Of a stretch of DNA of 64,000 nucleotides, positions 37,589-47,001 are shown in pieces (position 1 is the stretch's first letter; every line of letters begins with the position of its first letter). The stretch is taken from NCBI RefSeq assembly GCF_001431725.1, contig NZ_CP013106.1:372001-436000 (forward strand), given 5' to 3'. This stretch comes from Halomonas huangheensis. GTDB taxonomy: Bacteria; Pseudomonadota; Gammaproteobacteria; Pseudomonadales; Halomonadaceae. A program made the position numbers and the translations under genes. The notes below the pieces were generated by a model. The model searched no databases and was not told the DNA's origin. It worked only from the letters and a program-made list of their open reading frames with translations.

Positions 37589-37745
37589 GCATGGATGTGT
37601 GAATGTGGTCAGGCATCATGATGGAGGCCCGGCTACGCTGTCATCGTGGGTATGCTGAATTCATGGGAATAGCGCACGTTTCAGTTGATACTGATATTCA
37701 GCGGCTCCATCCGGGCGCAGCATGGGTACACACAGGAGAATGGGG

Positions 37746-38657
37746 ATGCGAGTACTGATAACGGGAGGGAGTGGCTTTGTTGGTCAGCGACTTTGCCGCC
37801 GTCTGATCGATGCCGGGCACCGTGTTCTGGTGGTATCCCGTAACCCGGAGCAGGCTCAGCAGCGGTTACCGAAGCAGGTTGATATCCGCACTAGCGCACT
37901 GGACTTCGTGGACACGCCGCCCTCGGCGTTGGTCAATCTGGCCGGTGAGCCGATTGCAGAGAAGCGCTGGTCCGATGCTCACAAGGAAAAGTTACTCGAC
38001 TCACGCATCAATGCCACTCGAGAGCTGGTGATGTTGTGCGAGCAACTCGCCCAGACCGCGACGCCTCCCCGAGTGATGATATCCGGCTCAGCCATGGGCT
38101 TTTACGGTGATCAGGGGGGCGGGGCCGAAGCTGCACCGGTCACCGAGGACACCGTGCCTCACGACGAGTTCGTGCACCGACTGTGCCTACGCTGGGAGCA
38201 GGAGGCGGAGGGAGTCACCCGCTATGGTGTGCGCCTTGCTGTGCTGCGTACTGGACTGGTACTGGATAGCGATGGCGGCATGCTCAAGCGCCTGCTGCCA
38301 CCGTTCAGGATGGGGTTGGGCGGCCGGCTGGGCAGCGGTGAGCAATATATGCCCTGGATTCACCGCGAGGATCTGGTCGAGATCATTCTCTGGCTGCTCA
38401 ATCACGAGGAACAGTCCGGAGTCTTCAATGCCAGTGCACCAAACCCGGTGACCAATGCCGAATTCACACATGCCCTCGGCAAGCATCTGCATCGGCCAAC
38501 GCTGTTGGCCATGCCGGAACTGGCGTTGCAGACCATGCTGGGCGAATTGGCACGCCTGTTGTTGACCGGTGCACGGATGGTACCCAAACGCCTCGAGGAT
38601 GAAGGCTTCACGTTTCACTATCGAACGCTGGATGAGGCGTTGGGGGAGATTCTATAG
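37746..38657 (+). CDS. TIGR01777 (SDR39U1/YfcH) family NAD-dependent epimerase-like protein
   Basis: 303 aa from the ATG at 37746, placed six bases after AGGAG. The N-terminal Rossmann motif ITGGSGFVGQRL is residues 5-16, followed by NLAGEPIAEKRW and SGSAMGFYGD, typical of the family. The C-terminal DUF1731-like segment is present (EFTHALGKHLHRPTLLAMPELALQ). Family function is poorly defined. In several gammaproteobacteria it neighbours photolyase and MerR genes, as here, which supports a role in the light or oxidative response. Confidence 0.88.
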   Translation: MRVLITGGSGFVGQRLCRRLIDAGHRVLVVSRNPEQAQQRLPKQVDIRTSALDFVDTPPSALVNLAGEPIAEKRWSDAHKEKLLDSRINATRELVMLCEQLAQTATPPRVMISGSAMGFYGDQGGGAEAAPVTEDTVPHDEFVHRLCLRWEQEAEGVTRYGVRLAVLRTGLVLDSDGGMLKRLLPPFRMGLGGRLGSGEQYMPWIHREDLVEIILWLLNHEEQSGVFNASAPNPVTNAEFTHALGKHLHRPTLLAMPELALQTMLGELARLLLTGARMVPKRLEDEGFTFHYRTLDEALGEIL

Positions 38658-38792
38658 GGCCGCACGGCCCGAGCCCCGAGCTTTAAGCTGTCAGCTATAA
38701 GCTGTAACTAAATCCCGAGCCCCGGGCTTTTGTCTGTGGACCGCGGAGCGGCACTGGACAGCTCGACGCCCGGGGCTTCCGGCTTCCGGCCG
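38658..38792. repeat. GC-rich short inverted/direct repeats between convergent genes
   Basis: Contains GGGCC-CAC-GGCCC, two AGCCCCG/CGGGGCT-like inverted elements, two TAAGCTGT direct repeats, and CCGGCTTCCGGC. A GGGCTTTT run gives a terminator-like end for the plus-strand gene. The region probably terminates both the epimerase and rapA. Confidence 0.55.
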
Positions 38793-41732
38793 TTACTGCT
38801 CTATTGTCACGATCACTCGCACAGCATCCAACCGTAGACGGGTACTCTCGATCGCATCATCCAGCGCCTTGCGCTCATTGCGCAGAGCGTCTATTTCGTC
38901 CTCGCGCACCGAGGGGTTGCGCTTCGCCAGTGCTTCCAGACGAGTCAGTTCATTATCGAGGGCGGCACGCATGCGTGTCTGCGCCGCTTCGACGATACTC
39001 GGCAGTTCGCGTTGGGCCTCGTTCTCGGCACGGTCGAGCAGGCTGCGCAGTTGCTCGTGACGCGACTTGATCAGGTCGCGAGCGACCGCCTTCTTGACCT
39101 TCTGCAGGTTCTTCGACAGGCCGGTGAACGACACCTTGTCGGTCAGGTTGGCACCGCTCTCGTCGAGAAGCACTCGCACTGCGGTCGGCGGTAGGAAGCG
39201 GTTGAGGTGTAGCCGCTTCGGCGCCGGGCAATGGGTACGGAAGACCAGCTCCGCCATTAGCCTTCCTGCGGGGATCGCTGGGTGCTTGAGCAGTGCCAGT
39301 GCAGTGTTGCCCATCGGACCATCGAGAATGCGGCCCATCATCTCGCGCAATAGTGGATGTTCCCAGGACAGGCGTTGTACGTCGTCACGCCCCAGTGCAC
39401 GTGCTCGCGAGGTGGTGGCGGTGAAGCCTTCTTCACCCTTGACCAGACCAGGGAGGCCATCAAGCATCTGCGGACTGGGTACCAGGTGCTGCAGGCCATT
39501 GCCCAGCTCACGGCTGTCGACGCCGAAGATATCCAGTGCCTGGTCGAGGTAGCGAGGCAAGGCGCGGTCTTCATCCAGCTCGTGAATCGACTCGATGACC
39601 GCTGCGGCGCGCTCGGGACGACAGGCGTTGAGCTCCAGCAGACGATTGCGTCCGGCGTCACGCTCGGTCAGGCGAGCCTCGAACAGCGCACGAGTCTCGT
39701 TGATGACCTCCTCCATCGCCTCGTCGTCGAGCAGGCTTTCGGCCAACTCATCGCCGAAGGCATCATGCAGCTCATTGCCCAGACCATGGGGCGCATCGAA
39801 GGCATCCATACCCTGCTGATACCAACGCAGCAGCTTCTCTCCGGGGCTCGCTTCGAATACCGGCACATGAATCTCGATGGCATGACGCTGGCCGATACGA
39901 TCAAGACGACCGATGCGCTGCTCCAGCTGGTCGGGGTGCAGCGGCAGGTCGAACATCACCAGGTGGCGGCAGAACTGGAAATTTCGGCCTTCAGAGCCGA
40001 TTTCCGAGCACACCAATACCTGGCAACCATCTTCCTCGTCGGCGAAGGCCGCAGCGGCACGGTCGCGATCGACCAGTGACATGCCTTCATGGAAGACCGG
40101 TGCCTGCACACCACCGAGCACACGCAGCGCCTCGGATAAACCCTGAGCGGTCTCACGATCATGAGCAATGACAAGTATCTTGTCGTCGCCCAACTCGGTC
40201 AGTTGCTCGAGCAGCCAGGTGACGCGTGGATCGACCTGCCACCAGGGCTCGGCATTGAGCGGATCATCTTCCAGCGCGCGGTACATTCCGTCGAGATAGA
40301 CCATGACCTCGGGGTGGTCGAGTCCGGTCTCGATCAGCAGTTCATCGAGATAGTCCTCGTCGCGTGCCAGGCGGCGCAGTACTCGCCGGTAGGACGAAGG
40401 TAGTTCGAGTGTCGAGACATGTAGGCGACGCTCGGGGAAGCCCCCGACATGGCGTCGGCTATTGCGGAACATCACTCGGCCGGTACCGTGACGGTCGAGC
40501 AGTTGATCGCGCAGTTGGGCGCGAGCTGCGGAGCGTTGCTCGCCGTTGCATTCCGGATTGGAGAGCGTGCTCAGCAATGCCTGGCTATCGCTGTCATCGG
40601 CGACGGCTCCCACGCTGTCACGTGCGGCGGCATCCAGCAGTTGGTCCTGAGAGTCGGCGTTTTCCAACACCTCGATGGCCTGGGCGACGGCGACATAGCC
40701 ATGTTCCTCGTCACGGAACTCCTCGAGGTTGGCATAACGGTCAGGGTCGAGTAGGCGCAGGCGTGCAAAGTGACTCGCCAGTCCCATCTGTTCCGGGGTC
40801 GCCGTCAGCAACAGAACGCCGGAAGTGGCGCGTGCGAGGCGCTCGACACAGCTATACCCGGGACCGACCTCATCCTCACTCCATTCGAGATGGTGCGCCT
40901 CATCGACGATCAGCAGGTCCCACTGGCAAGCCTCGGCCTGTTGCTGGCGGCGTGAGTTGGCAAACAGCCAGTCCTGACTGGCCAGCACCAGTTGCCCGGC
41001 ATCGAAGGGATTGCTGTCACCATAGGCCTGACACTGCTGCTCGTCGAGCAATGTGACCGACAGAGAAAAGCGTCTCAGCAGCTCGACAAGCCACTGATGG
41101 GTGAGGCTGGCCGGTACCAGAATCAGTGCGCGTTCGACACGGCCGGTCAACAACAGGCGATGAAGAATCAGGCCTGCTTCGATGGTCTTGCCGAGACCGA
41201 CCTCGTCGGCGAGCAGCACACGAGGTGCCTGACGTGAGGACACCTCATCCGCGATGTACAGCTGGTGAGGGATCAGATCGATACGTGGCCCGCCAAGGCC
41301 AAGAGCACTGTTCTGTTCGACACGGTGATGGTGGTGCAGGGTACGGAAGCGCAGGTCGAACCAGTCATTGCGATCCACCTGGCCGGTCAGCAGACGATCA
41401 CGTGCCTGATCGAACTGCATGCTGTCAGCCAGTTGCGCCTCGGGAAGTTCGCAGAGTTCGCCGCTGTCGTTCTCGCCGATGTAGACGATCAGACCACCGA
41501 CTTCCTTCGAGTCGTCGACAGTCATTTGCCAGCCTTGAGATGACTGGATACGGTCGCCGTTACCGAAGGCGACGCGCGTCAGTGGTGCGAGACGAGTGCT
41601 GTAGGTCCGGGTTTCCTGGCTGGCGCCGAAGAGCACGGTGACGCTGCGCGCATCGCAGCTGAGAATAGTGCCCAGGCCGAGTTCGGCCTCACCGTCGCTG
41701 ATCCAGCGCTGGCCGGGAGAGAAGTCGCTCAT
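38793..41732 (-). CDS. rapA: RNA polymerase-associated protein RapA
   Basis: RapA, 979 aa (E. coli 968), a SWI2/SNF2 ATPase that recycles RNA polymerase. The N-terminal Tudor-like region (FSPGQRWISDGEAELGLGTI), the helicase Walker A LADEVGLGKTIEAGLIL and the Walker B DEAHHLEW are present. The second RecA lobe shows QVLVCSEIGSEGRNFQFCRHLVMFDLP and IGRLDRIGQ. A long coiled C-terminal domain follows. A GAGG site precedes the ATG. It is a single gene. Confidence 0.97.
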   Translation of the reverse strand: MSDFSPGQRWISDGEAELGLGTILSCDARSVTVLFGASQETRTYSTRLAPLTRVAFGNGDRIQSSQGWQMTVDDSKEVGGLIVYIGENDSGELCELPEAQLADSMQFDQARDRLLTGQVDRNDWFDLRFRTLHHHHRVEQNSALGLGGPRIDLIPHQLYIADEVSSRQAPRVLLADEVGLGKTIEAGLILHRLLLTGRVERALILVPASLTHQWLVELLRRFSLSVTLLDEQQCQAYGDSNPFDAGQLVLASQDWLFANSRRQQQAEACQWDLLIVDEAHHLEWSEDEVGPGYSCVERLARATSGVLLLTATPEQMGLASHFARLRLLDPDRYANLEEFRDEEHGYVAVAQAIEVLENADSQDQLLDAAARDSVGAVADDSDSQALLSTLSNPECNGEQRSAARAQLRDQLLDRHGTGRVMFRNSRRHVGGFPERRLHVSTLELPSSYRRVLRRLARDEDYLDELLIETGLDHPEVMVYLDGMYRALEDDPLNAEPWWQVDPRVTWLLEQLTELGDDKILVIAHDRETAQGLSEALRVLGGVQAPVFHEGMSLVDRDRAAAAFADEEDGCQVLVCSEIGSEGRNFQFCRHLVMFDLPLHPDQLEQRIGRLDRIGQRHAIEIHVPVFEASPGEKLLRWYQQGMDAFDAPHGLGNELHDAFGDELAESLLDDEAMEEVINETRALFEARLTERDAGRNRLLELNACRPERAAAVIESIHELDEDRALPRYLDQALDIFGVDSRELGNGLQHLVPSPQMLDGLPGLVKGEEGFTATTSRARALGRDDVQRLSWEHPLLREMMGRILDGPMGNTALALLKHPAIPAGRLMAELVFRTHCPAPKRLHLNRFLPPTAVRVLLDESGANLTDKVSFTGLSKNLQKVKKAVARDLIKSRHEQLRSLLDRAENEAQRELPSIVEAAQTRMRAALDNELTRLEALAKRNPSVREDEIDALRNERKALDDAIESTRLRLDAVRVIVTIEQ

Positions 41733-41932
41733 GGTGCCTCGGAAGATGCGTCAATTCGGGTCGTTGCTGTCGTCGGGAGGAGAATCTTCCGACAGCAGGG
41801 CGCGGTATCTTACAGTAATCCATCGGCTGGCTTAAGAGCTGTTATGCATGGCATGAGTCAGCGAGCGAGTTGTGCCGACCGAAACTGCAGACCACAGGCT
41901 GGCCTGCAGGGGTGCTGGTGGACGTTGTGGTT

Positions 41933-41962
41933 GGACCGAGGCCAGGGTGACGGCCTCGGTCC
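41933..41962. terminator. Perfect 11-bp hairpin downstream of the thioredoxin-fusion gene
   Basis: GGACCGAGGCC (41933-41943) and its exact complement at 41952-41962 flank an eight-base loop, about 50 bases past the stop of the minus-strand gene. No T-run follows in either direction, so termination may need other factors. Confidence 0.5.
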
Positions 41963-42012
41963 TGAAGCTGCTGGTGCGGTTCACCTGCAGCAATATTCAG
42001 CGTGACACTGAT

Positions 42013-42810
42013 TCAACGATCCAACCAGTTCTGCATAAGGGGCAGCGTCAACTCCCCTATATGGCGCTCAAGCAACTTTCCGTCGGTGCCGAACAGCAGA
42101 GTGGTCGGCAGGCCAGGTGATTCGCTGGCGGCGAGTAGCTGCTGACGAGGATCAAGCAGTGCGTAGCGGAAACTCAGCGCTTCGGCGTCGAGGAAGCGAG
42201 TGATGGTCATCAAATCTTCCCCCTGATTGGCGACTACCACATTCACATCATCACGCTGGTCGAACTCGGCCAGCAATGGCATTTCCCGCCGGCAGGGCGG
42301 GCACCAGGTGGCCCACAGATTGACGATCAACGGCTTGCCGGTCAGGGTGCTCAAGTCGATGGGGTTGCCATCGATATCCTCGAGCACCAAAGGTGGAACT
42401 TCGCGTGGTGAAGGGCTGGGGCCGATAGGAGCAAGGGTGACCAGCGCCAACCAACCCAGCGATGCCACGATGGTCAGAGCGCCGGCTCCCAGCATTGCTC
42501 CGATATGCTTGCGCAATGCCCACAGTGTCCATAGTAGTGCTGCTGCCAGCCCCCATATTCCGCTGTACCCCGGGACCCAGGGTTTGATGATATCCATCGG
42601 TACCGCCTGCCATGCCTCCCAGTGCAGGACCACGTGGCCGAGCCGCGCGCCGAGCAGCCAGCACAGCAGTAGACCATTGAACCAGCGGGCATGAGTCCTG
42701 CGAGGAAGTCCAAGCAGGAAGGCGCTGGCAGCCAGCAACACCAGAGCGAGAGTGAAGGCATACAGGCGCGGTAGGCTGAGTAGCACTGGGCCAATAGCGA
42801 TGGCATCCAT
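42013..42810 (-). CDS. Lgt-like membrane domain fused to a TlpA-type thioredoxin
   Basis: 265 aa. Residues 1-128 form about four hydrophobic segments whose sequence (GARLGHVVLHWEAW, then PMDIIKPWVPGYSGIWGLAAAL) resembles the Arg-Gly-x-Val loop region of the lipoprotein transferase Lgt. Residues 135-265 are a TlpA/ResA thioredoxin with the active site WATWCPPC (Cys170, Cys173) and the cis-proline region GLPTTLLF. The thioredoxin part should face the periplasm and reduce or exchange disulfides. The membrane part is too short and lacks most Lgt catalytic sequence, so diacylglyceryl transfer is unlikely. Confidence 0.78.
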   Translation of the reverse strand: MDAIAIGPVLLSLPRLYAFTLALVLLAASAFLLGLPRRTHARWFNGLLLCWLLGARLGHVVLHWEAWQAVPMDIIKPWVPGYSGIWGLAAALLWTLWALRKHIGAMLGAGALTIVASLGWLALVTLAPIGPSPSPREVPPLVLEDIDGNPIDLSTLTGKPLIVNLWATWCPPCRREMPLLAEFDQRDDVNVVVANQGEDLMTITRFLDAEALSFRYALLDPRQQLLAASESPGLPTTLLFGTDGKLLERHIGELTLPLMQNWLDR

Positions 42811-42973
42811 GTTCGGGGGGGCTCCATTGGCAGGCCGAGGGCATATTTATCGGCAAGCGTACTGGGCGGGACGAATGCTGTCACCTACTGGCACAGCGGA
42901 CCTCGAACACGGCTGGTATCATCGTGCCTATGTCTCAGCACTGAACTCGCAACATCGATGCTGCTTCTCTTTC

Positions 42974-43240
42974 ATGAACCAACCGGATACAGGCATGGTG
43001 CACAAATCAGCCCTCGACCCCTTGCGCGTACTGGCGATCGCCAGCCAGGCCCTCGGTTTTATCCTGATCTTCGTGCTCGGGACCATACTCGAGTCGCCAC
43101 GTCCCTGGCAGGGGCTGACGTTGGCAATAATGCTGGTGGTCGCACTATCTGTGGCAGTCGCACGACGCTATCGCAACAATCGCCTGCAAAAGCAGCGCGA
43201 TGAGCGACGCGAACGCCTGCTGAGCGACGACGAGCACTGA
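42974..43240 (+). CDS. Small membrane protein of unknown function
   Basis: 88 aa from the ATG at 42974 (or 81 aa from the ATG at 42995, which has a slightly better upstream context). Two hydrophobic segments (VLAIASQALGFILIFVLGTI and LTLAIMLVVALSVAVA) are followed by a strongly basic and acidic tail. I do not recognise a family. It is divergent from the thioredoxin-fusion gene. Confidence 0.5.
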   Translation: MNQPDTGMVHKSALDPLRVLAIASQALGFILIFVLGTILESPRPWQGLTLAIMLVVALSVAVARRYRNNRLQKQRDERRERLLSDDEH

Positions 43241-43247
43241 ATACATC

Positions 43248-43688
43248 TCACGGAAGACTCTCTGCGGGACCTGAATTCTGGGGGAGCGGTGCACATCGGC
43301 TGGGGTCGATGGCTGCGAGACGCAGGTAGTGGCCTTCCGGTAGTCGACAGGTTGCCACTCGCCAGGCGCACTGGTGCGACATACTGTTGGTGGACTCCTG
43401 AATACGAATGTCCTCCAGTAAGTGGCAGTAGTGCTCGAGGCGTTGACAAAGAACACCAAACTCGTCGTTGGCCACCTCAATATTGAAGATGCGTGGCGTG
43501 ACTGGGGCACTGGCCGCCAGCAGCATCAGCACGTGAGTATGCCCGTCGTTATCGGTTCCCAGTTCAAATGTCATGCCACTGGTGGTGTGAACCAATCGCC
43601 TCAGGCCAAGTACCTCCGCAAAGATTTCATTCATTGCTTGCAGGTTCTGGACTTCGACAGCACTGGGCTCTAGTGACAGATGTTGCAT
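43248..43688 (-). CDS. VOC-superfamily protein (glyoxalase/bleomycin-resistance fold)
   Basis: 146 aa from the ATG at 43688, preceded by TTGAGG. The sequence follows the VOC pattern: AMNEIFAEVLGLRRLVHTTSG, then IFNIEVANDEFGVLCQRL, and a C-terminal CAWRVATCRLPEGHYLRLAAID that resembles the closing strand of such domains. Metal ligands cannot be assigned with confidence. It lies 208 bases downstream of the crotonase on the same strand and may or may not belong to that operon. Confidence 0.6.
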   Translation of the reverse strand: MQHLSLEPSAVEVQNLQAMNEIFAEVLGLRRLVHTTSGMTFELGTDNDGHTHVLMLLAASAPVTPRIFNIEVANDEFGVLCQRLEHYCHLLEDIRIQESTNSMSHQCAWRVATCRLPEGHYLRLAAIDPSRCAPLPQNSGPAESLP

Positions 43689-43896
43689 GGTATTCGCCTC
43701 AAGGCGAGCTAACGCAAATAAGATAAGTAAGGAAGGTTCGTCGGGAAGTATGGTCTGTTGGTGCACATCGTGCCGGTGAATCCTGACTATCAAGGCCATT
43801 GAACACTGTAATTCGAGGACCTTGACGTCGATGGCGTGAGGCATTGTGTTCCAGAAGCCCAGTGCAGACGTCACCATCACTCGCGCCAGATAGCTG

Positions 43897-44664
43897 TCAC
43901 CGTTTCAGGAAGATCGCCTCACGCTTCTCTGCGAAGGCGGCACGGCCTTCGTCAGCATCTGCGGTTGCGAAGCAGATGGTCTGGAGATCACGTTCGTAGG
44001 CGACCGCTTGTTCCAGAGGCATATTGAAGGCGGCATGCAGATTGGCTTTGGCGGTTTCCGCTGCAATAGGTGCCCGTGCGGCGATCTGCTCGGCGACTTC
44101 CTCTGCGCGGGGAAGCAGCGTATCGGGTGGCATTATTTCGCTGACGAGCCCCCAGGCCAGTGATTGCTGTGCGGTGATGGACTCACCGGTCATGACCATG
44201 AGGGCTGCGTTTGACGGACCAATGGAACGTGCCAGGTGTGCTGTCATGCCGCCGCCACCGATCCATCCGAGTTTGACTTCAGGGGCCGCCAGGCGAGCGC
44301 TATCGGCGGCGAGGCGAATATCGCAGGACATGGCCATCTCCAGTCCGCCGCCGAATGCATAGCCGTTGATGGCGGCGATGCTCGGCTTTTTCAGCCCCCG
44401 CAGCAGATCGCAGTATTCTGTACGATTCCGGAAGTCCCAGGGTGTGGTGTATGAGTTCAGAAGCGCAATATCCGAGCCTGCGCAAAAGGCTTTTCCAGTT
44501 CCGGTCACAATGACCGTTCTAATGCCATTCTCAGAATTACAGTAGTCGATCGCGTCCTTGAGTAGGGATGCCATCTCTGGCGTCATGGCATTGAGCTTTT
44601 CGGGGCGGTTATAGGTGATCGTGGCGACGTGGCCATTGGTTGTCAGCGTTAATGGCTGGCTCAT
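43897..44664 (-). CDS. Enoyl-CoA hydratase/isomerase (crotonase) family protein
   Basis: 255 aa. The crotonase oxyanion-hole segments CAGSDIALLNSY and AAINGYAFGGGLEMAMSCDIRLAAD are clear, followed by PEVKLGWIGGGGMTAHLARSIG. The family hydrates, isomerises, dehydrates or cleaves CoA thioesters. It is the last gene of the seven-gene operon; its ATG overlaps the stop of the binding-protein-like gene by one base. A CoA-ester substrate supplied by the CaiB protein is inferred. Confidence 0.92.
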   Translation of the reverse strand: MSQPLTLTTNGHVATITYNRPEKLNAMTPEMASLLKDAIDYCNSENGIRTVIVTGTGKAFCAGSDIALLNSYTTPWDFRNRTEYCDLLRGLKKPSIAAINGYAFGGGLEMAMSCDIRLAADSARLAAPEVKLGWIGGGGMTAHLARSIGPSNAALMVMTGESITAQQSLAWGLVSEIMPPDTLLPRAEEVAEQIAARAPIAAETAKANLHAAFNMPLEQAVAYERDLQTICFATADADEGRAAFAEKREAIFLKR

Positions 44665-45800
44665 CAGTTCTTCCTCCCTTGATCCCGGTGTGACCGTTCA
44701 AACAGTGTGGTGAGATCCTGCGCCAGGCGATGTTCCGAAACACCGCCCTCCAGCCCTTCGCGCAGGCGTGCCGATGCTTGAGTTTGAAAAGCGATGTATC
44801 CGTTGTGGCGTGGGCGAATGCTGGCATGCCTTAGCGTGTGTAGCGTGTTGGCATAAAAGCCATTCCATCGTTGATTCAATTGCGGGTCACGCCAGCTTTT
44901 CAGAGCACTTGGCTGCCCCGCCTGTTGAGGGATGAAGTCCGTCTGGGCACTGTCACTGAGCAACCACAGCAGATGCTCACGCAAGGTATCGTCAAACTTG
45001 CAGTGACGTGAGATGGCGATTCCAGTGCCGCCTAGAATTGAGCCTGGCGAGGCACCTGACGACAGCCTCGGCGCATCAAGGAAACTCAACGCTCTCGATA
45101 AGGTGGGGTTGGCATAGTTTACGTAGCCGTAAACCAGGGGACACATGCGCACGTCGTCGCTTGTGGTCATGTGTTCCAGCATACCTATGGGATTCAGTGC
45201 TTGTATTGAAGGTGGTGAGTGAGATGCCAGTGTTGCGAGGATCTTGATGGCCTCACAGGAAACCGCGGCATCGATCCATCGATCGCCCTCACGCAGGTCA
45301 GCCTTCGGGTCGAGAGCGGCAGCGATGGAAAGCAATGAGAGCAGAGCGTGGGGCCCGGCCAGAGCCAGCGCCACCCCGCCCTGGGTCTGTGATAGCGCGA
45401 TGACCTGCTCCCATGTCTCGGGAACCGCTGTGGTCATCAGGTCCGTGCGGGCAGCCATGACTTGGGTGGCGGCATCCAATGGAAGTGCCCATTGGTGGCC
45501 TTGATACTGATAGCTGGCATAGCTGAGTCCAACCGATGAGGTGGCGATCCGCTGAAGATCATTGTCTTCCAGTATCTGATCCAACGGTATCAGGCATCCC
45601 GAGCTGACGGCTTCACCAAGATGAGGATGGTCCAGTACTATCAGGTCGTAGCGTTCGCACAGTTCCGCGACAGGAGCAGACTCGAAGCCCTCCAGAGGAT
45701 GTGTTTCCCAGTGGACGGGACCGTTTGCTCGGGCCGCCGCCTCAAGGGCTTGAAACCCTCGGGGGTGGTCCCAGGTCAGTCCGGTGAAAGGTGCGCTCAT
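44664..45800 (-). CDS. Solute-binding-protein fold without an export signal, operon-encoded
   Basis: 378 aa, beginning MSAPFTGLTWDHPRGFQAL with no hydrophobic leader, so it should stay in the cytoplasm. The body resembles ABC-type sugar-binding proteins: YDLIVLDHPHLGEAV, IPLDQILEDND, YQGHQWALPLDAATQVMAAR, ETWEQVIALSQ. No ABC permease or ATPase is near. Both ends overlap neighbours: the CaiB-type gene's stop overlaps its ATG, and its own stop overlaps the crotonase ATG. A role in binding a CoA substrate, an effector, or a pathway intermediate is possible. I cannot assign a function. Confidence 0.75.
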   Translation of the reverse strand: MSAPFTGLTWDHPRGFQALEAAARANGPVHWETHPLEGFESAPVAELCERYDLIVLDHPHLGEAVSSGCLIPLDQILEDNDLQRIATSSVGLSYASYQYQGHQWALPLDAATQVMAARTDLMTTAVPETWEQVIALSQTQGGVALALAGPHALLSLLSIAAALDPKADLREGDRWIDAAVSCEAIKILATLASHSPPSIQALNPIGMLEHMTTSDDVRMCPLVYGYVNYANPTLSRALSFLDAPRLSSGASPGSILGGTGIAISRHCKFDDTLREHLLWLLSDSAQTDFIPQQAGQPSALKSWRDPQLNQRWNGFYANTLHTLRHASIRPRHNGYIAFQTQASARLREGLEGGVSEHRLAQDLTTLFERSHRDQGRKN

Positions 45801-46987
45801 GGGCGTTCCCCGAGCAATACGGCGCTGCCGAAGGCCGCTATTTCCTCGTCACTGAAACCGGCTTCGCGAAGGATTTCTTCGCTGTGTTCACCGGCCAGCG
45901 GTGCGCCGCGAGCGATGTGGCTCGGCGTCTTGCTGAAGCGGATCGGAAAGCCCGGTGTTTTCACTCGCCCCTCGGTTGGGTGGTCGTATTCCACGAAGGT
46001 AGCGTTATGCGCGATCTGAGGATCGGCTACGAGATCCGCGTACCCATACACCGGAGCGGCCCAGATACCATATTCCTCGAACTGGGCCATCCAGGCCTCG
46101 GTGTCCCGGGCCGGCAGTGACTCACGTACCAGTCGAAACAACTGATCGCGGTTGTTCCAGCCATCCTGTTCGTTGTCCATCTCCGCCAGCTTTGGCTGTT
46201 CAAGTGCTGCTCCCAGTTGTTGCAGGTCGGGCATGGCCAGCGCGATGAAACCGTCACGGGTCGCGAAGATGCCGTAGGGTGAGCGAATGTAGACATGCCC
46301 ATGAGGTTCGGCGCTGCGCTGCTGGGGTTTGCCTGCCACGGTAAATACCGACAGTTCCTGCATCTGCAGGGTGGTGATGGCGTCGAGCATGTTGACTTCC
46401 ACCTTCTGGCCTTCACCGGTGCGCTCACGGTGCAACAGGGCTGCCAGTACGCCCTCGAAGGCGGTGTACGCGGTGACTGCATCGACAAGGTACTGCCCGG
46501 CGGGCTGTGGGACTTCGCCTTCACGACCGCTGGAGAGCATGGCTCCGGACATGGCCTGCAACAGAAGGTCCTGCCCTGGGCGACGTGCGTAGGGGCCATC
46601 TTCACCGAAGCCTGACATGGAGACGTAGATCAGGTTCGGGTTGATCTCCGCGAGGCTTTCATAGTCGACACCTAGTCGTTGGGCCACGCCGGGTCGGTAG
46701 TTCTGTATAAAGACATCCGCTTCGGTGACCAGACGTCGAATGATGTCGCGGCCGGGGTCGCTTTTCAGGTTGACCGCGAGGGAGCGCTTGTTGCGATTCA
46801 ATGAAAGGAAAGACACGTTGATGCGGTTGCCATTGGCACCACCGGCCGGCATATGTCGTTGCCACTCACCGCTCACCGGTTCGATCTTGACCACATCGGC
46901 CCCCAGGTCACCGAGTCGCTGAGCAGCAAATGGGCCAGCCATGGCGATGGAACAGTCGAGGACTTTGTAGCCGTTCAATATTGTCAT
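45797..46987 (-). CDS. CaiB/BaiF family (class III) CoA-transferase
   Basis: 396 aa from the ATG at 46987 (AGGA site); a longer frame upstream looks non-coding. Family motifs are DLGADVVKIEPVSG, NRNKRSLAVNLK and the catalytic Asp140 in RPGQDLLLQAMSG. It moves CoA from one acyl-CoA to an acid. It follows the SDR by 14 bases and overlaps the binding-protein-like gene. It likely activates the acid produced by the upstream dehydrogenases. Confidence 0.93.
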   Translation of the reverse strand: MTILNGYKVLDCSIAMAGPFAAQRLGDLGADVVKIEPVSGEWQRHMPAGGANGNRINVSFLSLNRNKRSLAVNLKSDPGRDIIRRLVTEADVFIQNYRPGVAQRLGVDYESLAEINPNLIYVSMSGFGEDGPYARRPGQDLLLQAMSGAMLSSGREGEVPQPAGQYLVDAVTAYTAFEGVLAALLHRERTGEGQKVEVNMLDAITTLQMQELSVFTVAGKPQQRSAEPHGHVYIRSPYGIFATRDGFIALAMPDLQQLGAALEQPKLAEMDNEQDGWNNRDQLFRLVRESLPARDTEAWMAQFEEYGIWAAPVYGYADLVADPQIAHNATFVEYDHPTEGRVKTPGFPIRFSKTPSHIARGAPLAGEHSEEILREAGFSDEEIAAFGSAVLLGERP

Positions 46988-47001
46988 CGTTGTGGGTCCT
47001 G

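Larger units (their letters stand above)
37404..37745. other. Intergenic region between chelatase and TIGR01777 gene
   Basis: 342 bases between two divergent genes. It contains a five-copy 15-base repeat and a TGTATA/TGTACA pair (both listed separately), and a small CATCATGATG palindrome near 37,616. On the minus strand the repeat can be read as a 71-residue frame (37339-37554) that overlaps the chelatase start; it looks non-conserved, so it is not called as a gene. Confidence 0.6.

Noticed and set aside
43248..43880. Longer start (43880) for the VOC protein
   Set aside because: The extra N-terminal residues do not fit the fold, and the ATG at 43688 has a good ribosome site.
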